A stretch of 24,262 nucleotides of DNA from Streptomyces griseus subsp. griseus (lineage in GTDB: Bacteria; Actinomycetota; Actinomycetes; Streptomycetales; Streptomycetaceae), in the NCBI RefSeq assembly GCF_000720255.1, contig NZ_JOJE01000063.1, positions 1 to 24,262 on the forward strand. The letters run 5' to 3'. The notes below the pieces were generated by a model, which was given only the letters and a program-made list of their open reading frames with translations, did not search any database and had not been told where the DNA came from. Positions 7,795 through 15,066 of the stretch are shown here, piece after piece; the first letter of the stretch is position 1, and every line of letters starts with the position of its first letter. Position numbers and translations under genes: made by a program.

Positions 7795-8287
7795 TGTCGA
7801 GAAGACCGCACAGCTCATCGAGGGGTTCCTGAAGGACGCCGAACTCGAGTGGGAGAGCCCCGAGCCCGGCAACTACGTCGTACAACTCCCCGGCACCCGC
7901 AAGCTGAAGACGACGCTGTCCCTCATCGTGGGCCGCCACTCCCTCTCCCTGAACGCCTTCGTCATCCGCCACCCCGACGAGAACGAGGCGGGCGTCCACC
8001 GCTGGCTCCTGGAGCGCAACCTCAAGCTCTACGGAGTGAGTTACGCCGTCGACCCCCTCGGCGACGTCTACGTCACCGCCAAGCTCCCCCTCTCCGCCGT
8101 GACCACCGACGAGATCGACCGCCTCCTCGGCCAGGTCCTGGAGGCCGCCGACGGCGCCTTCAACACCCTCCTGGAACTCGGCTTCGCCACCGCCATCCGC
8201 AAGGAGTACGAGTGGCGGGTGTCCCGGGGCGAGTCGACCCGCAACCTGGACGCGTTCGCGCATCTGACGCGGCGGCCGGGGGAGTAG
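7787..8287 (+). CDS. YbjN domain-containing protein
   Basis: 166 residues with the YbjN / type III secretion chaperone-like fold. The alternating strands [40 protein letters not shown] and [20 protein letters not shown], followed by helix [20 protein letters not shown], match actinobacterial YbjN proteins found beside mshA. The biochemical role is unknown. The ATG lies inside the mshA 3' end (ATGGGTGA, 7787-7794), indicating co-translation. There is no signal peptide or membrane segment, so it is cytosolic. Confidence 0.85.
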   Translation: MGDVEKTAQLIEGFLKDAELEWESPEPGNYVVQLPGTRKLKTTLSLIVGRHSLSLNAFVIRHPDENEAGVHRWLLERNLKLYGVSYAVDPLGDVYVTAKLPLSAVTTDEIDRLLGQVLEAADGAFNTLLELGFATAIRKEYEWRVSRGESTRNLDAFAHLTRRPGE

Positions 8288-8288
8288 C

Positions 8289-8302
8289 GGCCCGGCGGGG
8301 CC
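8289..8302 (+). terminator. Small hairpin after the YbjN gene
   Basis: GGCCC-GGCG-GGGCC immediately follows the YbjN stop codon, between convergent genes. It is short and lacks a T run, so it is a weak candidate terminator. Confidence 0.3.
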
Positions 8303-8335
8303 TGCCCTGCCGTAGACCCCTGCGGGTCCGTCGGG

Positions 8336-8833
8336 TTACTCGGGGTCGGACGGCTGGGGCTCGGGACGGCTGGGCTTGTCGAGCTTGTCGGCGAAGGCGC
8401 GCAGCGCGTCGGCCAGTTCCTTCTTCGTGGGCAGCTGGTCGACCTTCCGGTCGAGTTCGGTGATGCGGCGGTTGAGCTCTTCGAGGTCGGTCGGCGAGTC
8501 GGGATCGCCGGACGGCCCGGGTGGTTCGGTCACCGAGGACGGGGTCGGGCTCGGCCAGGGCGGGCTGGGGTTCTGGGTCGGCTCGCCGCCACCGCTTCCG
8601 GCGCTGCCGCCGTCGGGCGGGTCGCCCTGCGGTTCGCTGTACGACGGGCTCGGCTCGGGCGTCGGGGGATCGTCCGAGGTGGCCGCGAGGGCCGCGCCGA
8701 CACTCAGCGCCACCAGGGCCGCCGCCCCCGCGACGGCGGTCGAGAGGCGTCCGAACCGCACGGTGCGCCGAGCGGACGAGGTGGGGGACTCCTGTGGATT
8801 ATGTAAGCCTTGTGAGTTCTGTGTCTCATCCAT
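8336..8833 (-). CDS. Membrane-anchored or secreted Pro-rich protein, unknown function
   Basis: 165 residues. A cytosolic N-terminus (about 1-30, RTVRFGRLS) leads into one hydrophobic segment (about 31-51, AVAGAAALVALSVGAALAA), then a long Pro/Ser/Gly/Glu linker (about 52-115) and a C-terminal helix with heptad character (LEELNRRITELDRKVDQLPT, then KELADALRAFADKLDKP). This suggests a signal anchor with an external coiled-coil stub. I do not recognise a family. ATG 8833 has no ribosome site; TAGCGT seven bases upstream could be the -10 of a leaderless promoter. It lies 24 bp downstream of the AraC-type gene on the same strand and might also be read from it. Confidence 0.65.
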   Translation of the reverse strand: MDETQNSQGLHNPQESPTSSARRTVRFGRLSTAVAGAAALVALSVGAALAATSDDPPTPEPSPSYSEPQGDPPDGGSAGSGGGEPTQNPSPPWPSPTPSSVTEPPGPSGDPDSPTDLEELNRRITELDRKVDQLPTKKELADALRAFADKLDKPSRPEPQPSDPE

Positions 8834-8857
8834 GGATTCGACGCTATCCGGCGGTAC

Positions 8858-9673
8858 TCACCGGACGTGAGGCTTCCGCCGATCCGCGTACCGTCCCGGC
8901 GTCACCCCCACCAACTTCCTGAAGTGGCGCGTGAGATGAGCCTGGTCGTAGAAGCCGGCCGCCGCGGCGACGTCCGCCGGGGACCGCCCGTCGAGGAGGA
9001 GCCGACGGGCCAGGTCGACGCGGCGAGCGGTGAGGTACTGGTGCGGGGCGATGCCGTACGCGCCGCTGAACGCCCGTACGAGATGGGCGGGATGAGCCTG
9101 GACGACACCGGCGGCCCGCTCCAGGGAGATGCCCCGGACGACGTACGCGTCGAGGAGTTCCCGCAGCCGGCGCGCGAGGGCGGGGTCGGGGCGATCGGGC
9201 CGTACCGTGGGCCGGAAGTGGTCCCGCAGCCGCTCCCCGATCAGCCTCAGCCGGCTGTCCGCCTCCAGTTCGTCACCGGGCCGGGCCAGCGCCGCGTGCA
9301 ACTGCCCAACGCGCATCCGGAGTACGGGATCCCGCAGGTCGGGCGTGTCGACGGCGGGCCCGATGAGGTCGTCGGCGAGGTGGGTGGCGTCGAGGTAGAG
9401 GACCCGCTTGCGGAAGCCGTTCGGGGTGGCGGGCGAGCCGTTGTGCGGGACGTGCGGCGGCAGCAGGGACACCGTGTCGCGCGGAGTGCCGTGCTCGTGC
9501 CGGTCGAGGTCGTACCGTACGGCGCCGTCGTCCACGATCAGCAGTGTCCACGCCTCGTGCACGTGCATCGGGTAGGCGTGCTCGGTGAAGTGGGCGTGGA
9601 AGACCTCCACGACACCCGGGACGCGCGGACGCCAGGCGGAGACTTCCTGGTGAGCCGATGGTTTGGGCGCCAT
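8858..9673 (-). CDS. AraC-family transcriptional regulator
   Basis: 271 residues. The N-terminal cupin-like AraC-binding domain (about 20-110) includes HAYPMHVHEAWTLLIVDDGA and LLPPHVPHNGSPA. The C-terminal double helix-turn-helix (about 167-265) includes LERAAGVVQAHPAHLVRAF and AAAAGFYDQAHLTRHFRKL, ending VGVTPGRYADR. ATG 9673 was chosen because the cupin domain starts soon after. It is divergent from the DUF2000 gene, with only 49 bp between start codons. No Shine-Dalgarno sequence is visible, and the start lies inside one arm of a perfect inverted repeat, so it probably controls both genes and may be translated from a leaderless transcript. The ligand is unknown. Confidence 0.9.
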   Translation of the reverse strand: MAPKPSAHQEVSAWRPRVPGVVEVFHAHFTEHAYPMHVHEAWTLLIVDDGAVRYDLDRHEHGTPRDTVSLLPPHVPHNGSPATPNGFRKRVLYLDATHLADDLIGPAVDTPDLRDPVLRMRVGQLHAALARPGDELEADSRLRLIGERLRDHFRPTVRPDRPDPALARRLRELLDAYVVRGISLERAAGVVQAHPAHLVRAFSGAYGIAPHQYLTARRVDLARRLLLDGRSPADVAAAAGFYDQAHLTRHFRKLVGVTPGRYADRRKPHVR

Positions 9674-9725
9674 GCAAAGAACGTACAAGACGGTGTCGAA
9701 CGACGGTCGGCAGTCTCTTTGCATG
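9671..9725. promoter_or_regulatory. Perfect 10-bp inverted repeat spanning both divergent start codons
   Basis: CATGCAAAGA (9671-9680) and TCTTTGCATG (9716-9725) are exact reverse complements 35 bp apart. Each arm contains the ATG of one divergent gene (AraC-type leftward, DUF2000 rightward). The whole 55-bp segment is therefore symmetric and should hold both promoters and the operator. Confidence 0.7.
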
Positions 9726-10178
9726 ACCACCAGCACCAGCACCAGCACCAGCATGAGCACTGAACCGATGCGCTTCGACACCAAGATCGCCGTCCTGCTG
9801 CGGGAGGACCTGGAGCCCTGGCAGCGCCTGAACGTCACGGCGTTCCTCGTCAGCGGCCTCGGTACGACCGTCCCCGAGGTGATCGGCGAGCCGTACGAGG
9901 ACGCCGACGGCGTCGCCTACCTGCCGATGTTCCGCCAGCCGGTGCTGGTCTTCGAAGGCACGAAGGAGACGCTGACGGCGGCCCACGCGCGCGTGCTGTC
10001 GCGTGCGCTGCCGCGCGCGGTCTTCACGAGCGACCTGTTCACCACGGGCAACGACCGCGACAACCGGGCGGCGGTACGGGCGGTGCCGACCGGCGAGCTG
10101 GACCTGGTGGGCATCTCGCTGTACGGGCCGCGCAACGCGGTGGACAAGGTGCTGAAGGGGGCACGGATGCATCCGTAG
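9723..10178 (+). CDS. DUF2000 family protein
   Basis: 151 residues. After a Thr/Ser repeat (TTSTSTSTS) the conserved region begins MRFDTKIAVLLREDLEPWQR, typical of DUF2000, and continues with LNVTAFLVSGLGT, YLPMFRQPVLVFEG and the C-terminal LVGISLYGPRNAVDKVLKGA. DUF2000 has a peptidyl-tRNA hydrolase 2-like fold, and its function is not settled. Three ATGs are possible (9723, 9753, 9768). 9723 is favoured only by its symmetric position in the divergent promoter; none has a clear ribosome site. Divergence from the AraC-type regulator suggests it is that regulator's target. Confidence 0.8.
   Translation: MTTSTSTSTSMSTEPMRFDTKIAVLLREDLEPWQRLNVTAFLVSGLGTTVPEVIGEPYEDADGVAYLPMFRQPVLVFEGTKETLTAAHARVLSRALPRAVFTSDLFTTGNDRDNRAAVRAVPTGELDLVGISLYGPRNAVDKVLKGARMHP
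9729..9752 (+). repeat. Four tandem ACCAGC hexamers at the DUF2000 start
   Basis: Four exact copies of ACCAGC encode an alternating Thr-Ser N-terminal stretch just after the first ATG. Copy-number change by slippage would change the length but not the frame. Confidence 0.8.
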
Positions 10179-10190
10179 GCATGAGCCAGG

Positions 10191-11453
10191 TCAGGCCGGG
10201 CTGACCTCGGGCTCGGTGGACGATTCCGGTGTCCGGGAGGCGCCGCTGTGCTCCTCGGCGGGCAGGCGCCGCATCAGCGTCGCGTACCCGATCGCGGCCA
10301 CCGTGCCGACGACCGCGCACAACCCCCACAGCCACTCCGCCCCGAACCGGTCGATGACGACGCCGGACATCAGAGGGGCGATCAGAGAGGCCACGGCCCA
10401 CGACAGGGAGTACATGCCCTGGTACCGCCCACGCCCGTGCACCGGGGACAGCCGGACGACGAGCCCGGTCTGCGTCGGCGCGTTGACGATCTCGGCCAGG
10501 GTCCACACGCACACGGTGAGCGCGAAGACGCCGACCGACCCGGCGAAGGCGGTGAGCCCGAAGCCGTACCCGGCGAGCAGGGAGGAGACGACGAGCAGCA
10601 GCTTGGGGTCCCGGCGCTCGATGAAGCGGGTCACCGGGATCTGCAGCGCGACGATCAGTACACCGTTGACGGCGATGGCCATGCCGTAGTCGGCGGCCGT
10701 GAGTCCGGCTTCGCCCATGGCCAGGGGCAGGCCGATCGCCCCCTGCTGGAAGATCAGCGCGATGAGGAAGGACAGGCCGACGACGCCCATGAAGCGACCG
10801 TCGCGCAGGACGGTGCCGAGGCTGACGTCGTCGGCCTTGTCCGCCGCGCGGCGCTGGGCGGGCCGGGACTCGGGCAGCTTGAGGAAGACGACGACCGCGC
10901 ACACCGCCGTCATTCCGGCCTCGACCAGGAAACCGGCGAGGTAGCTGACCTCGGCGATGAAGCCGGCGGCCATGGAGGATACGGCGAAGCCGAGGTTGAT
11001 GGCCCAGTAGTTGAGCGAGAAGGCCCTTACCCGGTCCTCGGGCCGCACGATGTCGGCCATCATCGCCTGCACGGCGGGCCGGGAGGCGTTGGAGGCCATG
11101 CCGACGAGGAAGGCCGTGGCGGCGATGGCGACCGGGTCGTGCACGAACCCGAGCAACGCGACGGAGAACGCGGTGCCGGTCTGCGCGACGAGCAGCGTCG
11201 GCCGCCGCCCGAGCCGGTCGGCCATCACCCCCGCCGCCACCGAGGAGACGACCCCGCCGAGCCCGTACAGGGCGGCGACCAGGCCGGCGTAGGAGGCGGA
11301 GTACCCGCGGTCGAGGGTGAGGTAGAGGGCCATGAAGGTGGCCACGAACGCGCCGAGCCGATTGACGAGGGTGCTGGTCCACAGCCACCAGAACTCACGG
11401 GGGAGTCCCGAGACGGTCTCGCGGGCGGCACGTCTCAGGGCGGCGACGGACAT
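10191..11453 (-). CDS. MFS transporter (drug:H+ antiporter-like)
   Basis: 420 residues with about 12 predicted transmembrane helices. The MFS signature between TM2 and TM3 is present (GVMADRLGRRPTLLV, about residues 73-87). A central cytosolic loop (ESRPAQRRAADKADDVSLGT) separates the two six-helix halves. Helix texts such as SVAAGVMADRLGRRP and YGMAIAVNGVLIVALQIPVT resemble MdtH/YfcJ-type proteins. The substrate is not predictable. ATG 11453 is preceded by GGGGGA at a good distance, and the earlier in-frame start at 11525 lacks a ribosome site. It is convergent with the DUF2000 gene (12 bp gap) and divergent from gpmA. Confidence 0.9.
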   Translation of the reverse strand: MSVAALRRAARETVSGLPREFWWLWTSTLVNRLGAFVATFMALYLTLDRGYSASYAGLVAALYGLGGVVSSVAAGVMADRLGRRPTLLVAQTGTAFSVALLGFVHDPVAIAATAFLVGMASNASRPAVQAMMADIVRPEDRVRAFSLNYWAINLGFAVSSMAAGFIAEVSYLAGFLVEAGMTAVCAVVVFLKLPESRPAQRRAADKADDVSLGTVLRDGRFMGVVGLSFLIALIFQQGAIGLPLAMGEAGLTAADYGMAIAVNGVLIVALQIPVTRFIERRDPKLLLVVSSLLAGYGFGLTAFAGSVGVFALTVCVWTLAEIVNAPTQTGLVVRLSPVHGRGRYQGMYSLSWAVASLIAPLMSGVVIDRFGAEWLWGLCAVVGTVAAIGYATLMRRLPAEEHSGASRTPESSTEPEVSPA

Positions 11454-11625
11454 GGCGGATCCCCCACGGTGTAAGCAGCTCAGGCGGTGATCACAACTTA
11501 CGAGGGGGCCGTTGTCGGAGGCCACTCAATTAACAGATCCCGTCAACCGACAGGAGGCGTGTGGCCTTTGTCCGCCCTTCGGGCGGCCGCGCCCGGGCCG
11601 AAAGCCTTCCATTACGCTCATACGC

Positions 11626-12387
11626 ATGGCCGACGCACCGTACAAGCTGATCCTCCTCCGCCACGGCGAGAGCGAGTGGAACGCGAAGAACCTGTTCACC
11701 GGCTGGGTGGACGTCAACCTCAACGAGAAGGGCGAGAAGGAGGCAGTCCGCGGTGGCGAGCTCCTGAAGGACGCCGATCTCCTCCCCGACGTTGTCCACA
11801 CGTCCCTCCAGAAGCGCGCGATCCGCACCGCACAGCTCGCGCTGGAGTCCGCGGACCGCCACTGGATCCCGGTCCACCGCAGCTGGCGCCTGAACGAGCG
11901 CCACTACGGCGCCCTCCAGGGCAAGGACAAGGCGCAGACGCTCGCGGAGTTCGGCGAGGAACAGTTCATGCTGTGGCGCCGGTCCTACGACACCCCGCCC
12001 CCGCCGCTCGAGGACGGCACGGAGTTCTCCCAGTCGGACGACCCCCGCTACGCGACGATCCCCCCGGAGCTGCGCCCCCGTACGGAGTGCCTCAAGGACG
12101 TCGTCATCCGCATGCTCCCGTACTGGTACGACGGCATCGTCCCCGACCTCCTGGCCGGCCGCACGGTCCTCGTCGCCGCCCATGGCAACAGCCTCCGCGC
12201 CCTGGTCAAGCACCTCGACGGCATCTCCGACGCCGACATCGCGGGCCTGAACATCCCCACGGGCATCCCCCTCGCCTACGACCTCGACGCCGACTTCAAG
12301 CCGCTCACCCCCGGCGGCAAGTACCTCGACCCGGAAGCGGCGGCGGCCGCGATCGAGGCGGTCAAGAACCAGGGCAAGAAGAAGTAA
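11626..12387 (+). CDS. gpmA: 2,3-bisphosphoglycerate-dependent phosphoglycerate mutase
   Basis: 253 residues; interconverts 3- and 2-phosphoglycerate in glycolysis. The phosphohistidine motif is LRHGESEWN with catalytic H13. R63-region [12 protein letters not shown]91 in [15 protein letters not shown] and H186 in [10 protein letters not shown] are all present. The length and C-terminus are normal. The start is ATG 11626 without a ribosome site; TACGCT (11613-11618) lies at the right distance for a leaderless transcript. The last codons (QGKKK-stop) contain the 18-bp core that recurs at 19767-19784, so the island appears to have integrated into the 3' end while preserving the reading frame and stop. 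A strong terminator follows at 12400-12441. Confidence 0.95.
   Translation: MADAPYKLILLRHGESEWNAKNLFTGWVDVNLNEKGEKEAVRGGELLKDADLLPDVVHTSLQKRAIRTAQLALESADRHWIPVHRSWRLNERHYGALQGKDKAQTLAEFGEEQFMLWRRSYDTPPPPLEDGTEFSQSDDPRYATIPPELRPRTECLKDVVIRMLPYWYDGIVPDLLAGRTVLVAAHGNSLRALVKHLDGISDADIAGLNIPTGIPLAYDLDADFKPLTPGGKYLDPEAAAAAIEAVKNQGKKK
12369..12386 (+). other. Left attachment-site core (attL) in gpmA 3' end
   Basis: CCAGGGCAAGAAGAAGTA is identical at 12369-12386 and 19767-19784. Including CAAGA plus one mismatched base upstream, the match is 23 of 24. It covers the last gpmA codons and stop. Both copies are followed within 20 bp by a strong terminator hairpin, and integrase relics lie nearby, as expected for a tyrosine-integrase attachment site. 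Confidence 0.75.
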
Positions 12388-12399
12388 CGCCGTGTCGAT

Positions 12400-12441
12400 A
12401 AGCCCCCGACCTGCGAGTTTCTCGCGGGTCGGGGGCTTTTT
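12400..12441 (+). terminator. Strong intrinsic terminator of gpmA
   Basis: An 18-bp stem (12400-12417 with 12421-12438) with a single G-U type mismatch, a three-base loop and a run of five T at 12437-12441. It is among the best terminators in the window. It lies on the island side of the attachment core, so the element may have brought it in. Confidence 0.9.
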
Positions 12442-12448
12442 GGTGGGC

Positions 12449-12469
12449 CTGGGCCGTCTCTGGGCCGTC
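12449..12469 (+). repeat. 21-bp exact repeat, left copy (putative integrase arm site)
   Basis: This segment is identical to 19639-19659 and itself contains two TGGGCCGT units 10 bp apart. A degenerate third copy (17 of 21) lies at 19842-19862. All three are in the same orientation and within about 110 bp of an attachment core, which suits arm-type integrase binding sites. Confidence 0.65.
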
Positions 12470-12490
12470 AGCCGGTTGATCGGGCCGTGC

Positions 12491-12760
12491 TCAGTGCATC
12501 AGGAGATCCGGCTCCGGCTGTTCTCTCGTCTCTGCCTGGGCTCCCGCATCGCGGAGGGCCGACACGGCTGCAGCCGCATCTTCCTCGGGCACGCCGACGA
12601 GAATGACGGCGGGAACCCGAGCCGCCAGAACCTTGCTGCGTCTCAGTCCCGTCAGCCGACGCACGACCTGGACGACGTCCATCACGCGGACACCGGGGTC
12701 AGTGAGCACCACGTCATGAGGCACGTCGTCGCAAACCAGCAAGAAGTACTCGTCCGCCAT
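12491..12760 (-). CDS. Small protein with ribosomal bL12 C-terminal-like domain
   Basis: 89 residues, almost entirely a bL12 (L7/L12) C-terminal-like domain: HDVVLTDPGVRVMDVVQVVR, then RLTGLRRSKVLAARVPAVIL, then VPEEDAAAAVSALRDAGAQA. It lacks the N-terminal dimerisation domain and hinge of true L7/L12. The corresponding domain of L7/L12 contacts translation factors; a role here is unknown. ATG 12760 has GGGGAG six bases upstream; an earlier in-frame start (12781) is less likely. It lies where the C-terminal half of the integrase would be expected, between the attachment core and the integrase N-terminal relic, so it may have replaced that half. Confidence 0.65.
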   Translation of the reverse strand: MADEYFLLVCDDVPHDVVLTDPGVRVMDVVQVVRRLTGLRRSKVLAARVPAVILVGVPEEDAAAAVSALRDAGAQAETREQPEPDLLMH

Positions 12761-12789
12761 TGTTCTCCCCGCCCCTTCCATTCCGGAGC

Positions 12790-13128
12790 GTACGAGCCCC
12801 GGACCCCGTTCTCCTGGAGCTGCCGCACCCAGTCACGGATGTGCGCAGGCTGGAAGGAGCCGAGCGGGCGCGTTCCCAAGTATGGGAAGGCGTGCAGCCG
12901 AAGCTACGACTCCATCGAAGCCTGGGTGTTCGGGTCGGCCCCCTGGGTGGATACCCAGGTCTCGGCGTACCACTGAAAGGTGACCCGAGCGGCACGCGGG
13001 TCGATGTACTGCCCGCGTGCCATGTCCGCCTCGGTGTGGGCGAGCCACTGATCAGCCAGCCGCTGGGTGCGCGGAGCGCTCCCATCCCAAGTAGTGGGCT
13101 GGGCCAGGTTCTCATGGAGCATCAACAC
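12790..13128 (-). pseudogene. Tyrosine integrase N-terminal relic with in-frame stop
   Basis: The frame reads ADQWLAHTEADMARGQYIDP, ARVTFQWYAETWVSTQ, then TAG (12904-12906), and continues in the same frame as LRLHAFPYLGTRPLGSFQPA, HIRDWVRQLQENGVRGSYA. This is the N-terminal/core-binding region of Streptomyces phage-type integrases. The match is lost at both ends: before about 13071 and after about 12800, near the bL12-like gene. The catalytic domain is absent. The orientation (reading towards gpmA) and closeness to the attachment core fit the integrase of this island. A C-terminal integrase fragment lies at 19861-20155. Confidence 0.8.
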
Positions 13129-13222
13129 GGTGTGCTCATGCCGCGTGCAGACGCGATCTCACTCACCTGCCCCTGAACCCTCGACCACGAACGATTGAGC
13201 AACAGCCGCCTAGGCTGGGGCC

Positions 13223-13948
13223 ATGACGCCTATGGACGCAGAGCTTGCGCACGACCTGGCACCCACCGGAGTGCTGCGCGCCTCCATCAACCTCGGCAAC
13301 CCAGTCCTTGCTCAGGGCACCCCCGACGAGCCGTCCGGGGTCACTGTCGAGCTTGCCCGCGAGGTTGCCGCACGTCTGGCTCTGCCGGTGCAGTTCATCT
13401 GCTTCGATGCGGCCCGCAAGTCGTACGCCGCGATGGCCGAGGGCCACGCCGACCTGTGTTTCCTGGCCGTGGATCCGGAACGCGAGAAGGAAGTCGCATT
13501 CAGCACGCCGTACGTGCACATCGAGGGGGTGTACGCGGCACCAGTGAACTCGGCGTTCGTCTCTGCCGACGACGTGGACCGGGACGGGGTGCGCATTGGC
13601 GTCAAGAAGGGGTCCGCGTACGACCTCTACCTGAGCCGCACCCTGCGTCACGCCACCGTGGTGCGCGGCGACGAGGGGGTCGACGTCTTCCACGCCGAGA
13701 GCCTGGACGTGGCGGCTGGCATCCGCCAACCGCTGACCACGCACGTTTCCCAGCACGCCGAACTGCGCCTGCTAGAGCCCGCGTTCATGACGATTCGGCA
13801 GGCCATGGGTACCACGAAGGAGCGGCGTCCGAAGACCACGCAGTTCCTCAGTGAACTCGTGACCGAGCTGGTGATGTCCGGATTCGTCGCCAAGGCGCTG
13901 CGCCACTCCGGCCAGGACCCGACGCTGACTGCCCCCACCGCGGTTTGA
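13223..13948 (+). CDS. Family 3 extracellular-type solute-binding protein without signal peptide
   Basis: 241 residues of SBP_bac_3 (amino-acid-binding, PBP2-like) fold: GVLRASINLGNPVLAQ, SGVTVELAREVAARLALPVQ, then MAEGHADLCFLAVDPERE, VAFSTPYVHIEGVYAAP, GVRIGVKKGSAYDLYLSRTL. No signal peptide or lipobox is present, since the domain begins at about residue 15. It is therefore probably cytosolic and not part of an ABC importer; no permease is adjacent. Stand-alone proteins of this kind may sense or sequester small molecules. ATG 13223 follows TAGGCT at 13211-13216, a possible -10 for a leaderless transcript; GGGG just before it is the only ribosome-like sequence. Confidence 0.85.
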   Translation: MTPMDAELAHDLAPTGVLRASINLGNPVLAQGTPDEPSGVTVELAREVAARLALPVQFICFDAARKSYAAMAEGHADLCFLAVDPEREKEVAFSTPYVHIEGVYAAPVNSAFVSADDVDRDGVRIGVKKGSAYDLYLSRTLRHATVVRGDEGVDVFHAESLDVAAGIRQPLTTHVSQHAELRLLEPAFMTIRQAMGTTKERRPKTTQFLSELVTELVMSGFVAKALRHSGQDPTLTAPTAV

Positions 13949-14244
13949 CGCGGGCCTGGACGTCGACAGCGCCTCCGTGACGACTGAACAGGGGGCGTGC
14001 CCCGAGGCCAACTCTCGCCGGGGACCGCGGGAGGCAGGTTGGATCTGCGACGCTGGTAGCGCCATGCTCAAGCCCGGAGAACTGAGCTGACGTGCGCTTA
14101 TCCCTCGCACGGGGAGCCGCCCTGGGTGAGTGTCTAACTGCGTGACAACGCCAGCGAACAACAGCGGACGGCCGCGAACGCCAGCGGATCACCGCCGCAG
14201 GTGAGAGGCGCTGCGACCCAAGGTCGAGTGCCCGCCCAAGTTGC

Positions 14245-14263
14245 TTCGGGACGAAGCGGTCGT
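14245..14263 (+). repeat. 19-bp repeat resembling tRNA-Pro(CGG) anticodon arm, copy 1
   Basis: TTCGGGACGAAGCGGTCGT here and TTCGGGACGAAGAGGTCGT at 14910-14928 differ at one base and bracket the Nudix gene. From memory, the sequence matches the anticodon loop, 3' anticodon stem and variable loop of Streptomyces tRNA-Pro(CGG), a usual integrase target. No complete tRNA is present. Confidence 0.5.
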
Positions 14264-14345
14264 CCTCCAAAACTCGGCGTTACGCTCCCGCCGGCCCAGC
14301 TCCCTCATGTGGAATTGCCAGCAGCGAGGCTGATGCTGGACGGTG

Positions 14346-14374
14346 CTGACGCAGACGATGCCCTCCGATACGGT
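14346..14374 (+). promoter_or_regulatory. Promoter of the Nudix gene, probably leaderless
   Basis: CTGACG (14346-14351), a 17-bp spacer and TACGGT (14369-14374) form a fair sigma-70/HrdB-type promoter. The -10 ends seven bases before ATG 14382, so transcription should start at or next to the start codon. No ribosome site is present, consistent with leaderless translation. Confidence 0.55.
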
Positions 14375-14381
14375 CCGAGCC

Positions 14382-14789
14382 ATGGTGAATGGCAACGGTG
14401 TGCCGGAGAAGGTGCCGTGGGTCCTGGTTCGGAACGACCGGGTATTGGTGACGCGTAGTCACGGCAGAGATCGCTTCTACTTCCCGGGCGGTCATCGTGA
14501 GCTGGGCGAGTCCGACGCAGAGACCCTGGTGCGGGAGATCGACGAAGAACTGCAGGCGACGATCGACCCCGGTTCCATGGTGCACTTCGGCACTTTCGAG
14601 ATCGGCGAGGGCCATCCGGATCACGGCCCCTTCAGGATGATCTGTTATATCGCCGATCACCGCGGTGAGCTGACCCCGTCGAGGGAGATCGCCGAGAAGG
14701 CGTGGTTCCGCTACGCCGATCGGGACCGGGTCTCGGCCGTCGACGCGATGGTCTTCGACGCACTGCACGAGGCCGCGCGGCTTTCCTGA
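14382..14789 (+). CDS. Nudix hydrolase
   Basis: 135 residues with a Nudix box at 37-59: GGHRELGESDAETLVREIDE, then EL. It matches GX5EX7REUXEE; the final Gly of the motif is Gln. Surrounding strands (VPWVLVRNDRVLVTRSHG, then RFYFPGG, and MVHFGTFEIGEGHPDHGPFR) fit the fold. Nudix enzymes hydrolyse nucleoside diphosphates linked to another moiety; the substrate here cannot be told. ATG 14382 is supported by the promoter placement, making the transcript leaderless. It sits between two tRNA-Pro-like repeats, and a diverged copy of its 3' part lies at 21133-21205, so this gene type travels with the element family. Confidence 0.9.
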   Translation: MVNGNGVPEKVPWVLVRNDRVLVTRSHGRDRFYFPGGHRELGESDAETLVREIDEELQATIDPGSMVHFGTFEIGEGHPDHGPFRMICYIADHRGELTPSREIAEKAWFRYADRDRVSAVDAMVFDALHEAARLS

Positions 14790-15062
14790 TCCCGTGACCG
14801 CTGAACAGCAGCGGAGTACAGCAACCACCGGGACCGCAGCTGACCGCCAACACCCCTCGATGGCCGACTGACCAGCCCATCAGCGTCTCAACGACCTCCC
14901 AGCCGAGAGTTCGGGACGAAGAGGTCGTGCCAGACACGTGCCAGATCGTGCGGGGAACCACGGGGGACACCAGGGAACCAGCCAGCCTCGCTCCAGACAC
15001 CGATTCCGCTCAGCAGCAGGTCAGCCGCGGATTAGGCCCCAGATCACCTCAGCTTCCCAAAC
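14790..15062. other. Non-coding stretch with element-end repeats
   Basis: It contains the second tRNA-Pro-like 19-mer (14910-14928) and most of the left copy of the ~116-bp direct repeat (14951-15066). No gene is seen. The repeat's last bases include the stop codon of the OGG-fold gene. Confidence 0.5.
14910..14928 (+). repeat. 19-bp repeat resembling tRNA-Pro(CGG) anticodon arm, copy 2
   Basis: TTCGGGACGAAGAGGTCGT, one mismatch from 14245-14263, same orientation, on the other side of the Nudix gene. It is preceded by CGAGAG rather than a full anticodon 5' stem, so this is not a functional tRNA. Confidence 0.5.
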
Positions 15063-15066
15063 TCAG
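14951..15066 (+). repeat. ~116-bp diverged direct repeat, left copy (putative old attachment arm)
   Basis: It aligns without gaps to 17110-17225. Exact shared words at identical spacing are CGGGGAAC (offset 0), AGCAGGTCAGC (offset 64) and CAGCTTCCCAA (offset 99). The last 52 bp match at 37 positions; overall identity is moderate. The 3' part here reads CAGCTTCCCAAACTCAG and includes the OGG-gene stop codon. The two copies bracket the OGG/DUF6000/membrane-protein genes. Confidence 0.6.

Larger units (their letters stand above)
13949..14381. other. Non-coding stretch between SBP and Nudix genes
   Basis: About 430 bp without a convincing gene. It holds a short tRNA-Pro-anticodon-like segment (14245-14263) and the Nudix promoter (14346-14374). 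GAACAACAGCGGAC and related GAACAG-type words occur here and after other cargo genes. I read it as scrambled element-end DNA. Confidence 0.5.

Noticed and set aside
5212..7872. Very long minus-strand open frame across mshA and the methyltransferase gene
   Set aside because: It has low-complexity Gly/Arg/Val text without domains and overlaps two well-supported genes in other frames.
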